Source: Nonomuraea maritima
GTDB taxonomy: Bacteria > Actinomycetota > Actinomycetes > Streptosporangiales > Streptosporangiaceae
Reading direction: 5' to 3'
Length of the DNA stretch: 64,000 nucleotides
Assembly: GCF_900100395.1 (NCBI RefSeq)
Contig: NZ_FNFB01000039.1
Span: 1-64,000, forward strand
The notes under the pieces: generated by a model
The model's input: the letters and a program-made list of their open reading frames with translations, nothing else
The model's database searches: none
Told to the model about the DNA's origin: nothing
Position numbers and translations under genes: made by a program
In this document: piece after piece, positions 52,956 to 61,458 of the stretch
Layout of the letters: every line of letters begins with the position of its first letter
Position numbering within the stretch: the first letter of the stretch is position 1

Positions 52956-55013
52956 ATGACGCGAGAGCCGTACCCGAGCGCACGACGCGAAAACATCACT
53001 GATGTCCTGCATGACACTTCTGTTCCCGACCCGTACCGGTGGCTCGAGGACGCCGACAGCCCCGACACCAAGGGATGGCTGCTCGCGCAGGCCGAGTTGT
53101 ACGCCGAGCGGCGGGGCACGCAGCGCTTCAAGAGCCGCATCGCCGAGCTGCTGCGTTCGGGGGCCGTGGGTGTCCCGACCTGGCGCGGCGGGCGTTACTT
53201 CTACTCCCGTCGCACGCCCGACCAGGAGCACGCCGTCTACTACGTGGTCGAGCCCGACGGCACGGAGCGGGCGCTGATCGACCCGATGGCCATCGACCCG
53301 TCCGGTGTGACCACGCTCGACGCGGTGCAGCCCGACAAGGAGGGCCGCCTGCTGGCCTACCAGATCTCGGTGGGCGGCGACGAGGAGTCGATCCTCTACA
53401 TCGTGGACGTCGCCACCGGGGTGCGGGTCGAGGGGCCGATCGACCGCTGCCGCTACTCCCCCGTCGCCTGGCTGCCCGGCGGCGAGGCGTTCTACTACGT
53501 CCGCAGGCTGCCGAGCACCGAGGTGCCCGAGAACGAGACGCAGTTCCACCGCCGCGTCTACCTGCACCGCGTCGGCACCTCGACCGAGGACGACGTGATG
53601 ATCTTCGGCGCGGGCCTGAAGATGACCAACTACTACGGCGTCTCCGTCTCGCGTGACGGCCACTGGCTGCAGGTGTCGGCGCACGAGGGCACCGCGCCGC
53701 GCAACGACCTGTGGGTCGCCGACCTGACCGCGTCGCCGATCGACCGTCCTGACCTGCGCGTCGTGCAGGAGGGCGTGGACGCGCAGACCGGGCTGGTGTT
53801 CGGGCGCGACGGCCGCCTCTACGTGCACACCGACCGTGAGTCGCCGAGGGGCAGGGTGTGCGTCACCGACCCGGCGACGCCCGGGTTCGAGGCGTGGCGC
53901 GACCTGATCCCGGAGGACCCCGAGGCGGTGCTGTCCGACTTCGCGATCCTCGACGACCTGGAGCGCCCGGTCATGCTGGTGGGCTGGACCCGCCACGCGA
54001 TCAGCGAGATCACCGTCCACGACCTCGAGAGCGGCGAGCGCCTCGGCGAGGTGCCGACGCCCGGGCTCGGCTCGATCGGCGGCATCGCGGAGCGTCCCGA
54101 GGGCGGGCACGAGGCGTGGTTCAGCTACACCGACAACACCACGCCGCCCACGATCCAGCGTTACGACGCCCGCACGGGCGAGACCACGCTCTGGGCTGCC
54201 TCGCCCGGCGCCGTCGAGGTGCCGGAGGTGCGCACCGAGCAGGTGGTCTACCGGTCCAAGGACGGCACCGACGTCCGGATGCTGATCATCTCTCCGGTCG
54301 GCGAGACCACCGGCCCGCGCCCGACCATCCTGTACGGGTACGGCGGTTTCGGCCTGTCCATGACGCCGGGCTACTCCGCGTCGATCCTGGCCTGGGTCGA
54401 GGCGGGCGGCGTCTACGCCATCGCCAACCTGCGCGGCGGCGGCGAGGAGGGCGAGGAGTGGCACCGCGCCGGCATGCTCGCCCACAAGCAGAACGTGTTC
54501 GACGACTTCCACTCTGCCGCCGAGCACCTCATCGCCACCGGGATCACCACGCCGCAGCAGCTCGGCATCTCGGGCGGCTCCAACGGCGGCCTGCTGGTGG
54601 GCGCCGCGCTGACGCAGCGCCCCGACCTGTACGCCGCCGTGGTCTGCTCCGCGCCGTTGCTCGACATGATCCGGTACGAGAAGTTCGGCCTCGGCGCCAC
54701 CTGGAACGTCGAGTACGGTTCGGCCGACGACCCCGAGCAGTTCGGCTGGCTCCGGGGCTACTCGCCGTACCACCACGTCAAGGAGTCTGTGGCCTACCCG
54801 GCGACGCTGTTCACCACGTTCCAGTCCGACACGCGGGTGCACCCGCTGCACGCGTGGAAGATGTGCGCGGCGCTGCAGCACGCCTCCACCTCCGACCGGC
54901 CGGTGCTGCTGCGCAACGAGGCCGAGGTCGGGCACGGAGCGCGGGCGGTGAGCCGTACGGCGGAGCTGTCGGCCGACCAGCTGACGTTCCTGGCCGAGCA
55001 CACCGGGCTGTAG
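52956..55013 (+). CDS. prolyl oligopeptidase (S9A)
   Basis: 685-aa cytoplasmic serine peptidase that cuts after proline in short peptides. An N-terminal seven-bladed propeller is followed by an alpha/beta-hydrolase domain with Ser542 in ISGGSNGGLLVG, the Asp in FQSDTRVHPLHAWKM and the His in EVGHGA. TAGGGT lies exactly 6 nt before the ATG, with no Shine-Dalgarno, so leaderless expression is likely. Confidence 0.95.
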   Translation: MTREPYPSARRENITDVLHDTSVPDPYRWLEDADSPDTKGWLLAQAELYAERRGTQRFKSRIAELLRSGAVGVPTWRGGRYFYSRRTPDQEHAVYYVVEPDGTERALIDPMAIDPSGVTTLDAVQPDKEGRLLAYQISVGGDEESILYIVDVATGVRVEGPIDRCRYSPVAWLPGGEAFYYVRRLPSTEVPENETQFHRRVYLHRVGTSTEDDVMIFGAGLKMTNYYGVSVSRDGHWLQVSAHEGTAPRNDLWVADLTASPIDRPDLRVVQEGVDAQTGLVFGRDGRLYVHTDRESPRGRVCVTDPATPGFEAWRDLIPEDPEAVLSDFAILDDLERPVMLVGWTRHAISEITVHDLESGERLGEVPTPGLGSIGGIAERPEGGHEAWFSYTDNTTPPTIQRYDARTGETTLWAASPGAVEVPEVRTEQVVYRSKDGTDVRMLIISPVGETTGPRPTILYGYGGFGLSMTPGYSASILAWVEAGGVYAIANLRGGGEEGEEWHRAGMLAHKQNVFDDFHSAAEHLIATGITTPQQLGISGGSNGGLLVGAALTQRPDLYAAVVCSAPLLDMIRYEKFGLGATWNVEYGSADDPEQFGWLRGYSPYHHVKESVAYPATLFTTFQSDTRVHPLHAWKMCAALQHASTSDRPVLLRNEAEVGHGARAVSRTAELSADQLTFLAEHTGL

Positions 55014-55016
55014 ATC

Positions 55017-55805
55017 ATGGGCGCGCTGGGTCCGGTCCTGCTGGAGGCCGCCCCCAGCGCTGCCCTGCGGCCGTACGTGACACGGCTGTACGCGTTCCGC
55101 GAGCACTACGCCGTTCCGGTGACGCGGTCGGAGCCGGCCTTCGCCGGGGTGGTGCTCGTGCTGGCGTTCGGCGCGTCGATGGAGGCCGGCGGGCGGCGGG
55201 TGACGGCGTTCACGAGCGGGCTCGGCGACCGGTTCACGGTCACGCGGACGGCGGGGCCGCTCGAGGGCGTGGAGGTGCTGCTCACGCCGTTCGGCGCGCG
55301 GCGGCTGTACGGCGTCCCGATGCGGCACCTGACCAACGAGGTGCTGCCGGCCGGCGACCTGCTCGGGCCGGCGGACGAGCTCGTCGAACGGCTGGCCGGC
55401 ACGTCGTCGTGGCGGCACAGGCTCGCGTTGACCGACAGGCTGCTCCGCGAGCGCCTCGCCGCGGCTCCCGAGCTGCGTCCCGAGGTGCCGTGGGCGTGGG
55501 CGCGCCTGCTGGAGTCGGGCGGGCGGGTGAGCGCGTCCGCGCTGGCCGCGGAGCTGGGCTGGAGCCACCGTCATCTCGTGGCGCGCTTCCACGACCAGGT
55601 CGGGCTGCCGCCGAAGACGGCGGCCCGCGTCATCAGGTTCGGGCGAGCCCGGCGGCTGCTCAGCTCGGGTGCGCCGATCGCTGGGGTGGCCGCCGCCTGC
55701 GGCTTCTACGACCAGGCGCACATGAACCGGGAGTTCCGGGCGCTCGGCGACACGACCCCTGGTCAGATTCGTCCAAGACCGGGGGGCTCGGGCGGGGCAT
55801 CCTGA
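55017..55805 (+). CDS. AraC-family regulator
   Basis: 262 aa. The N-terminal cupin-like domain (~1-130) carries no obvious metal site. The C-terminal AraC double HTH (~165-250) has SASALAAELGWSHRHLVARFHDQVGLPPKTAARVIRFGRARRLL and IAGVAAACGFYDQAHMNREFRALGDTTPGQ. It begins 3 bp after the S9 stop and is followed 4 bp later by a VOC gene, so the three may be co-transcribed. Confidence 0.9.
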   Translation: MGALGPVLLEAAPSAALRPYVTRLYAFREHYAVPVTRSEPAFAGVVLVLAFGASMEAGGRRVTAFTSGLGDRFTVTRTAGPLEGVEVLLTPFGARRLYGVPMRHLTNEVLPAGDLLGPADELVERLAGTSSWRHRLALTDRLLRERLAAAPELRPEVPWAWARLLESGGRVSASALAAELGWSHRHLVARFHDQVGLPPKTAARVIRFGRARRLLSSGAPIAGVAAACGFYDQAHMNREFRALGDTTPGQIRPRPGGSGGAS

Positions 55806-55809
55806 GGTC

Positions 55810-56157
55810 ATGCGCACCGTTTACGCACTCGCCCGCTATCACGACTGCCAGGCCGCACTCGACTTCCTCACCGCCGCGTTCGGGTTCGGCGTCCAGGAGA
55901 CGTCGAAGGACGACCAGGGCGCCGTCAACCACGCCGAGCTGCTCGTCGGCGACGACATGATCATGATCGGACGGGGTACGCCGGGCGGCCCCGGCATCTA
56001 CGTCGCCGTCGACGACGTCGACGCCCACCACGACCGCGCGAAGGCCGCCGGCGCGGTCATCACCATGGAGCTCACGGACCAGCCGTACGGCTCCCGCGAG
56101 TACGCCTGCAAGGACCCGCAGGGCAACCCGTGGTTCTTCGGCACCTACCGCCCGTGA
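55810..56157 (+). CDS. VOC (glyoxalase-fold) family protein
   Basis: 115-aa single VOC module with YHDCQAALDFLTAAFGFGV at the start, VNHAELLVGDDMIMIGRGTPGG in the middle and SREYACKDPQGNPWFFGTY at the end. It is coupled to an AraC regulator, a common pairing (predicted repair or detoxification enzyme with its sensor). The substrate is unknown. Confidence 0.9.
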   Translation: MRTVYALARYHDCQAALDFLTAAFGFGVQETSKDDQGAVNHAELLVGDDMIMIGRGTPGGPGIYVAVDDVDAHHDRAKAAGAVITMELTDQPYGSREYACKDPQGNPWFFGTYRP

Positions 56158-56304
56158 CGGGCAGCGACCTGGGGGCACCGCGGACGCGGCAGCTCGTACG
56201 GCGTCCGCGGTAGCGAGAAGCCCCCGCCCCCAGCAGGATGGCCGGCGACGGGTTCGGCCGACATAGTTCGAGGCGTCCCGTCGTAGGAAGTCGAGGAGCG
56301 CCTC

Positions 56305-56712
56305 ATGTCCGTCCTGCTTGCGCTGGCCACGCCGATCTGCACCACGCCCGGGGAATGCGCCGGCCAGGGCGTCGACACCTTCCTCGGCACCCCTGCGCGC
56401 GTCTGGGCCAGTGTGGCCGCGCTGGTGGCGTTGAGCGCGGTGGTCGTCGGCCGGCAGGCGCTGCGGTCCGGCCGTCGCACCGGCGTCGGCGGGCGGAAGG
56501 GGGCCGTCGCGGCCCTGGCCGGCGGCCTGGTCGCGGCGGTCAACGGCGCGGCGAACCTGGCCGTCGCCGACGGTGGTCTCGGCACCGGCAACGGGGTGTT
56601 CGGCGGCGCCGTGGCCCTGGTGCTCGGGCTGGTCGGCGCGGTCGTCGGCGGGGTGGGCCTGGCCCGCTCCCGCCGCACCGGGCCGACCGTCCGACCGCCG
56701 ACGACCGCCTGA
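56305..56712 (+). CDS. DUF6223-like membrane protein
   Basis: 135 aa with three hydrophobic segments (~33-49, 67-82 and 97-118), a Gly-rich loop VADGGLGTGNGVFGGAVALVLGL and a basic tail. The pattern matches the DUF6223 family of actinomycete membrane proteins. GAGGAG lies 6 nt before the ATG. Role unknown. Confidence 0.75.
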   Translation: MSVLLALATPICTTPGECAGQGVDTFLGTPARVWASVAALVALSAVVVGRQALRSGRRTGVGGRKGAVAALAGGLVAAVNGAANLAVADGGLGTGNGVFGGAVALVLGLVGAVVGGVGLARSRRTGPTVRPPTTA

Positions 56713-56757
56713 GGCGCGCGCGGAAGGAAGCCTCGCCGTACGGGGGCGGCGTCGAGG

Positions 56758-57612
56758 TCAGCGGGGGAAGACGACCGTCTTGTGGCCGTCGAGCAGGACG
56801 CGCTGCTCGGTGTGCCACCTGACCGCGCGGGCCAGGGCCACGCACTCGACGTCGCGCCCCATCGCCACGAGGTCGTCGGGCGAGTGGCTGTGGTCGACCC
56901 GGGCCACCTCCTGCTCGATGATCGGCCCCTCGTCGAGGTCGGACGTCACGTAGTGGGCCGTCGCGCCGATGAGCTTGACGCCGCGGGCGTGAGCCTGGTG
57001 GTACGGCTTGGCGCCCTTGAACGACGGCAGGAACGAGTGGTGGATGTTGATCGCCCGCCCCTCCAGCTTCGCGCAGAGGTCCTCCGACAGCACCTGCATG
57101 TAGCGCGCCAGCACCACGAGGTCGGCCCGGTAGTGGTCGACCAGCGCCAGCACCTCGGCCTCCTGCCTGGGCTTGGTCTCCTGCGTGACCGGCAGGTGGT
57201 GGTAGTCGATGCCGTACGACTGCGTGAGCGGACGCAGGTCGGGGTGGTTGGAGACGACGGCGACGATCTCGATGTCGAGTGCCTTGGAGCGGACGCGGTA
57301 GAGCAGGTCGTTCAGGCAGTGGCCGAACTTGCTCACCATGATCAGCACGCGCGGCTTGCGCGCCACGTCGCGCAGCGTGAACTCCATGTCGAACTCGGGC
57401 GCGAGCGCCGCCAGAGCGGCGTTGAAGTCGTCCTCGCCGGGCGGGCCGGAGAACTGCACGCGCATGAAGAAGCGGCCGCCCACCTGGTCGCCGAACTGCT
57501 CGCTCTCGGTGATGTTGCAGCCGCGCCCGGCCAGCAGGCCCGAGACGGCGGCCACCACGCCGGGGCGGTCGGGGCAGGACAGCGTCAGGATGTACTCGGC
57601 GGAGCCGGCCAT
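56758..57612 (-). CDS. purU: formyltetrahydrofolate deformylase
   Basis: 284-aa enzyme that hydrolyses 10-formyl-THF to formate and THF, balancing one-carbon pools. N-terminal ACT domain (YILTLSCPDRPGVVAAVSGLLAGRGCNI); catalytic formyltransferase-like domain with SNH (VVSNHPDL), HHSFLPSFKGAKPYHQA and the Asp in DEGPIIEQE. The ATG at 57612 gives the usual length. The open frame extends 56 codons further without support. Confidence 0.95.
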   Translation of the reverse strand: MAGSAEYILTLSCPDRPGVVAAVSGLLAGRGCNITESEQFGDQVGGRFFMRVQFSGPPGEDDFNAALAALAPEFDMEFTLRDVARKPRVLIMVSKFGHCLNDLLYRVRSKALDIEIVAVVSNHPDLRPLTQSYGIDYHHLPVTQETKPRQEAEVLALVDHYRADLVVLARYMQVLSEDLCAKLEGRAINIHHSFLPSFKGAKPYHQAHARGVKLIGATAHYVTSDLDEGPIIEQEVARVDHSHSPDDLVAMGRDVECVALARAVRWHTEQRVLLDGHKTVVFPR

Positions 57613-57854
57613 GGCATTCACTCTCGCGGGTGTGGGACGTTCGGGGGCTCTCGCGGCCGGATCCTGGGGGACTCGCGGGGCGGGCGCCTGCGGTCGAGCG
57701 TACCGGGGCGCGCACCGCACGGGGGACGCGGCACCCCCGGATTCTTCCTCCGATCCGGGGTAGTCGATCAGCCTGGACATCGGCTCTCGGTGAGGGGAGG
57801 GTCCGACCGCCAGGGGCCGCGGGAGCGAGCCCCGCCTTCCGAAGGCGGAACGGG

Positions 57855-58820
57855 ATGGGGCACGTGTCGTTGGACGTCGTCGTGCTGGCCGTGATCGCGG
57901 GCCTGTTCGCCGTCGTGTCAGGGATGAACGACGGCGGGGCTCTGCTCGCGACGGGGGTCAAGCTGCCCACGATCCGCCCGGTCACGGGGATCGCCGTGCT
58001 CGTGGTGCTGGTGGCGGCGATGCCGCTGGTCACCGACAAGGTGGCGTTGACGTTCGTGACCCGGCTCGCGTCGTTCGAGGCGCCGGGCGGCCGGACCGCG
58101 ATGGCCGTCGCGGTCGTCGCCGCGCTGGTCGTGGTGACGGTGCTCAGCATGACCGGGCGGCCGACCAGCCTCACCCTGGCCGTCGTCGGCGGCATGACGG
58201 GCGCCGGGATGGGGTGGGGGCTGCCGGTCTCGTACCGGTCGGTGGCGCAGGTGCTGGCGTTCGGGGTCGCGGCGCCGATCGTGGGCGGGCTGCTGGGCTG
58301 GGGCGCCATCCGGCTGCTGACGGCCACGACGACGGCCGCGGGGCTGTGGCGTCCGCACTGGGCGGGCTTCCTGCTGCAGGGCGTCGCGTACGCGGTGAAC
58401 GACGCGCAGAAGATGCTGGCGATTTTCATGGTGGCACTGGGATTCACGGAGGCGCGGCCTGCGTTCACGACGCTCGCGGCCGTGCTGTTCGGGCTCGGCG
58501 CGATGTACGGGCTGCCGAGAGCGGGCCGGCTGCTGGACCGGGAGCTCATCGCGTCCAGGCCGCCGCACGGCGTGGCGGCGGAGTGGTCGGCGGCGGGGGC
58601 CGTGCTCGGCTGCACGGCCGCCGGCATGCCGGTGAGCATGAGCCAGACCATCGCGGGCGGCCTCATCGGCGCGGGCGTGGGTTACGCCAGCGGCAAGGTC
58701 CGCTGGTACGCCGCCACCCGCATCGCCGCGGCCTGGCTGCTGACGTTGCCGGGCAGCGCGTTGCTGGGGTGGTGTCTCGCCCTGCTGGTGAAGGGACTGG
58801 CGGGCCTGGACGTGACGTGA
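57855..58820 (+). CDS. low-affinity inorganic phosphate transporter (Pit family)
   Basis: 321-aa integral membrane transporter with the paired Pit signatures GMNDGG (~23) and NDAQK (~181) and about nine hydrophobic helices. It imports metal-phosphate using the proton motive force. It is followed 28 bp later by a DUF47 gene, its standard regulatory partner. GTG 57863 is an alternative start. Confidence 0.88.
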   Translation: MGHVSLDVVVLAVIAGLFAVVSGMNDGGALLATGVKLPTIRPVTGIAVLVVLVAAMPLVTDKVALTFVTRLASFEAPGGRTAMAVAVVAALVVVTVLSMTGRPTSLTLAVVGGMTGAGMGWGLPVSYRSVAQVLAFGVAAPIVGGLLGWGAIRLLTATTTAAGLWRPHWAGFLLQGVAYAVNDAQKMLAIFMVALGFTEARPAFTTLAAVLFGLGAMYGLPRAGRLLDRELIASRPPHGVAAEWSAAGAVLGCTAAGMPVSMSQTIAGGLIGAGVGYASGKVRWYAATRIAAAWLLTLPGSALLGWCLALLVKGLAGLDVT

Positions 58821-58848
58821 GCGCGGGAGCGCCACGGGAGGGAGGGGC

Positions 58849-59481
58849 ATGAAGAGGCTGCGCCGCATCCGCGACCTGATGGCCGGCCGCATGGACCGCT
58901 CGCTCACCGACGCCCTGCTCGGACAGCTGAAGGCCACCAAGGACGGCGCCTGGCTCGCCGCCGCCATGATCAGCGGCGAGGTGGGCAGGACGGACGCGCA
59001 CGAGAGGATGCGCTCGATCGAGCACGCCGGCGACCGGGAACGCAGCCGTCTCGTCGAGGGGCTGCGGAACGCCCTCGTGACGCCCATCGACCGCGAGGAC
59101 CTCTTCCGCCTCTCGCGCTCGATCGACGACGTGCTGGATTCGCTGCGCGACTTCGTCCGCGAGTCGTACCTGTACCGGGTGCCCGACCAGACCCGCTTCT
59201 CCCCCATGGTGGACCAGGCCATCGCGGGCATCGAGGCGCTGGAGGGCGCCGTCCGCGACCTCGGCTCGCATCCGTCGGTGCTGGTCCCGCGCGCGCGGGC
59301 GGCCAAGAAGGTGGGGGCGGGGATCCGCAGGATGTACCAGTACGAGGTCGCGCGGATCTACTCCGGGGAGATCACGGCGGAGGCCATGAAGGAACGCGAG
59401 CTCGTACGCCGCCTCGAGATCGTCGGAAAGGCGATCGGCGACGCGGCGGACGCGATCGCCGACGGCGCGATGAAACGCTGA
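58849..59481 (+). CDS. DUF47 (PhoU-like) protein
   Basis: 210-aa all-helical protein of the DUF47/PhoU-like group (IEHAGDRERSRLVEGLRNALVTPIDREDLFRLSRSIDDVLD is the conserved core). Acidic and Arg-rich helices suggest metal-cluster binding. In bacteria it accompanies Pit transporters and regulates their activity. GGGAGGGAGGGGC lies just before the ATG. Confidence 0.9.
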   Translation: MKRLRRIRDLMAGRMDRSLTDALLGQLKATKDGAWLAAAMISGEVGRTDAHERMRSIEHAGDRERSRLVEGLRNALVTPIDREDLFRLSRSIDDVLDSLRDFVRESYLYRVPDQTRFSPMVDQAIAGIEALEGAVRDLGSHPSVLVPRARAAKKVGAGIRRMYQYEVARIYSGEITAEAMKERELVRRLEIVGKAIGDAADAIADGAMKR

Positions 59482-59544
59482 CGGCCTTCTTGATCTCCCC
59501 GCGGTTGGTTGCCCGGCGCCGCACCGTCGCGCTGCAATGAGGGT

Positions 59545-60084
59545 ATGAGGCGCGGCACACCGGCCGGCCGCGTGAGCGCGCCGCGTGACCCGGCGCTGTG
59601 GGAGGGGTTCCTGGAGCGGGTGTTCGCGCACGCCAGGCTCCGTACGCTGCTGGAGGGCGAGTGGCGACCGCGCGACCTGGTGGCCTTCCACGCGCGGCAC
59701 AAGATGCAGTTGCTCGCGCACGACCCGGAGCTCTACCGCGCGGCCGGTCGCATGGTGGCCGCCGCCGGCGTCCGGCCGCGCGAGCGGGTGGCGGCGGAGT
59801 ACGCGGAGGTGTTCCGGCGCGCGCTCGCCGCGGAGGTCACCGTCGGCAAGAACGTCAACGCGCTGCAGCACTGCCTCGGCATGCTGCGGCTGGAACCCTC
59901 CCCCAGGGACGACGTGCTGCGGGCCATCGACGCCTACGCGGCTGGTCGGGTTTCGCTCCGCGAGGCCACCGCGCTGCTGCGCCGGCACGCCGCCGGGGAG
60001 TCGCGCCGGTACGTGCGCGACCAGACGTTCCTGTCGCCCTTCCCCTACGGCCTGCTCGACGACGTCGCCTTCGACCGGCGGTGA
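59545..60084 (+). CDS. DUF1722 (YbgA-like) protein
   Basis: 179 aa matching the DUF1722 domain: FLERVFAHARLRTLLEGEWRPRDLVAFHARHKMQLLAHDPELYR, VGKNVNALQHCLGMLR, and the end YVRDQTFLSPFP. The domain occurs with photolyase/DUF523-like proteins in other bacteria; its function is unsettled. It overlaps nothing and ends 4 bp before the convergent gene's stop. Confidence 0.82.
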   Translation: MRRGTPAGRVSAPRDPALWEGFLERVFAHARLRTLLEGEWRPRDLVAFHARHKMQLLAHDPELYRAAGRMVAAAGVRPRERVAAEYAEVFRRALAAEVTVGKNVNALQHCLGMLRLEPSPRDDVLRAIDAYAAGRVSLREATALLRRHAAGESRRYVRDQTFLSPFPYGLLDDVAFDRR

Positions 60085-60088
60085 CGCG

Positions 60089-60853
60089 TTACGCCAGCTC
60101 GGCGGCCGTCACCCCCATCAGGCCGCGCAGCACCTCTCCTGCGACCTTGTCGTGCTCGTCCTCCACCGGCAGCCCGGTGCTTACCCGGCTCCGGTACGCC
60201 TCGCGTTCGCCCAGGTCGGTGTAGGGCAGCGCGGTCATCGCGACGACGACGGTGACTCTGGTGCCGCCGCGCGGCAGCAGCGCCACCGCGTGCGTGCGCA
60301 GGGTGGTCTCGTCGGGGGCGCCGTACCAGCCGCATTTGACGGCCGCCTCCGGTGAGCGGGTCGCCTCGCGGGCGCCGAACGTCTGCGAGTCGGGCACCTG
60401 CCGCATCCAGCCGAGGATCTCGCCCGCCACGGGGTCGCCCGCGGCGGCGGCCTGCCCGAACACCGCGTAGGCCGCCGCCACCTCGGCGGCGGTGACCTCG
60501 ACGGAGCCGAACCTGGAGGGGTCGCCGTTGGGCAGCGTCCAGTGCACGCCGGTGCGTTCGCCGATGTCGCGCAGGATGACGCGGGGGCCGACGCCGAGCC
60601 ACAGGCCGAGCGTGTCGGTGTTGGAGGACATCACGACGGCGGGCTCGGCGTACGCGCGCCAGCGCTCCTCGGGCGTCCTCGGCGCGCTCACCCAGGCGTA
60701 CAGGGGCTTGAGCAGGGACGCGCAGCGCAGGCGGGTCAGGCCGGAGGTGATGCTCACCTGACGGGCCGGCGGCCCGCTGTAACCGCGGCTGATGCCGGCC
60801 GCCTGGACACTTGCGCTGTGATCGAGCTTCCCGATCAGATCATTGAACCCCAC
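60089..60853 (-). CDS. beta-lactamase-fold serine hydrolase
   Basis: 254 aa. SxxK in LRCASLLKPLYAW (~52), the SxN element in VMSSNTDTLGLWLG (~83), and KCG in AAVKCGWYG in place of KTG. No signal peptide is seen with the GTG start at 60853, which follows TACGGT by 7 nt (leaderless-looking). A longer open frame to 61438 runs through unrelated sequence. It is similar in layout to the lipoprotein at 48661-49719 but lacks a lipobox. Confidence 0.75.
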   Translation of the reverse strand: MGFNDLIGKLDHSASVQAAGISRGYSGPPARQVSITSGLTRLRCASLLKPLYAWVSAPRTPEERWRAYAEPAVVMSSNTDTLGLWLGVGPRVILRDIGERTGVHWTLPNGDPSRFGSVEVTAAEVAAAYAVFGQAAAAGDPVAGEILGWMRQVPDSQTFGAREATRSPEAAVKCGWYGAPDETTLRTHAVALLPRGGTRVTVVVAMTALPYTDLGEREAYRSRVSTGLPVEDEHDKVAGEVLRGLMGVTAAELA

Positions 60854-60966
60854 GCACCCCACCGTAGTGCCCGTGACAACCGCCGATCTGACGGTCACCG
60901 ACTTCCCGGACGGGGAGACCTGAGCGTCGCCGAGTCTGCCGACGGGGAGGGGCAGGGCGGCCTGCT

Positions 60967-61416
60967 TCACAGGCCTCTTGTCAGGGCGCAGGCGAGGGCG
61001 GCTGGGAGGAGGGCCAGGACGGCGGTCAGGGCTGCGATGCGCCGGCGTCGGGGCGCACGTCGGTCCGTGAGGAAGGCCGCCAGCGCACCGGCTGACGCGA
61101 AGGCCGCGCTCACTGCGGCGGCGGTTGCCAGAGGGGAGGGCCAGGACGGCAGGGACTCGCCGGCGAGCCGGATGACCACGAGCGTCCCGGCCGCTGTGAG
61201 CGCCACCCGACGGCCTGGGCGTACGCCCACCCGTTCGAGCGCGTACGCCGACCCCGCCACCAGCGCCACGCTGAGCACGACCACCAGCCCGACGGCCGGC
61301 ACGAGGCAGCCCCAGTCGGCGCAGCCGACACCGGCCCAGGCCAGCCGCACGGTCAGCCACCACCACAACCCGAGCACGGCGCACACCACCGACGCCCGCG
61401 CCCATCGCCCACTCAT
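60967..61416 (-). CDS. hypothetical multi-pass membrane protein
   Basis: 149 aa with four hydrophobic segments (about 8-24, 34-55, 68-84 and 95-140) and short basic loops. No family recognised. Its first 26 bp (ATG included) are duplicated exactly just upstream (61417-61442); the upstream copy runs into a stop after 9 codons. Confidence 0.6.
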   Translation of the reverse strand: MSGRWARASVVCAVLGLWWWLTVRLAWAGVGCADWGCLVPAVGLVVVLSVALVAGSAYALERVGVRPGRRVALTAAGTLVVIRLAGESLPSWPSPLATAAAVSAAFASAGALAAFLTDRRAPRRRRIAALTAVLALLPAALACALTRGL

Positions 61417-61442
61417 GACGCCCGCGCCCATCGCCCACTCAT
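61391..61442. repeat. perfect 26-bp tandem duplication at a gene start
   Basis: 61391-61416 is repeated exactly at 61417-61442. Each copy contains the first nine codons of the membrane protein in minus orientation. The outer copy encodes a 9-codon dead ORF. Confidence 0.85.
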
Positions 61443-61458
61443 GGGGCCAATGATCCCA

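Noticed and set aside
50974..52959. 661-codon plus-strand open frame opposite the GNAT and HNH genes
   Set aside because: It is the complement of two well-supported minus-strand genes and shows no family signature.
60854..61438. N-terminal extension of the serine hydrolase at 60089
   Set aside because: The extension overlaps the membrane-protein gene out of frame and has no domain; the internal GTG has a promoter-like hexamer at the right distance.
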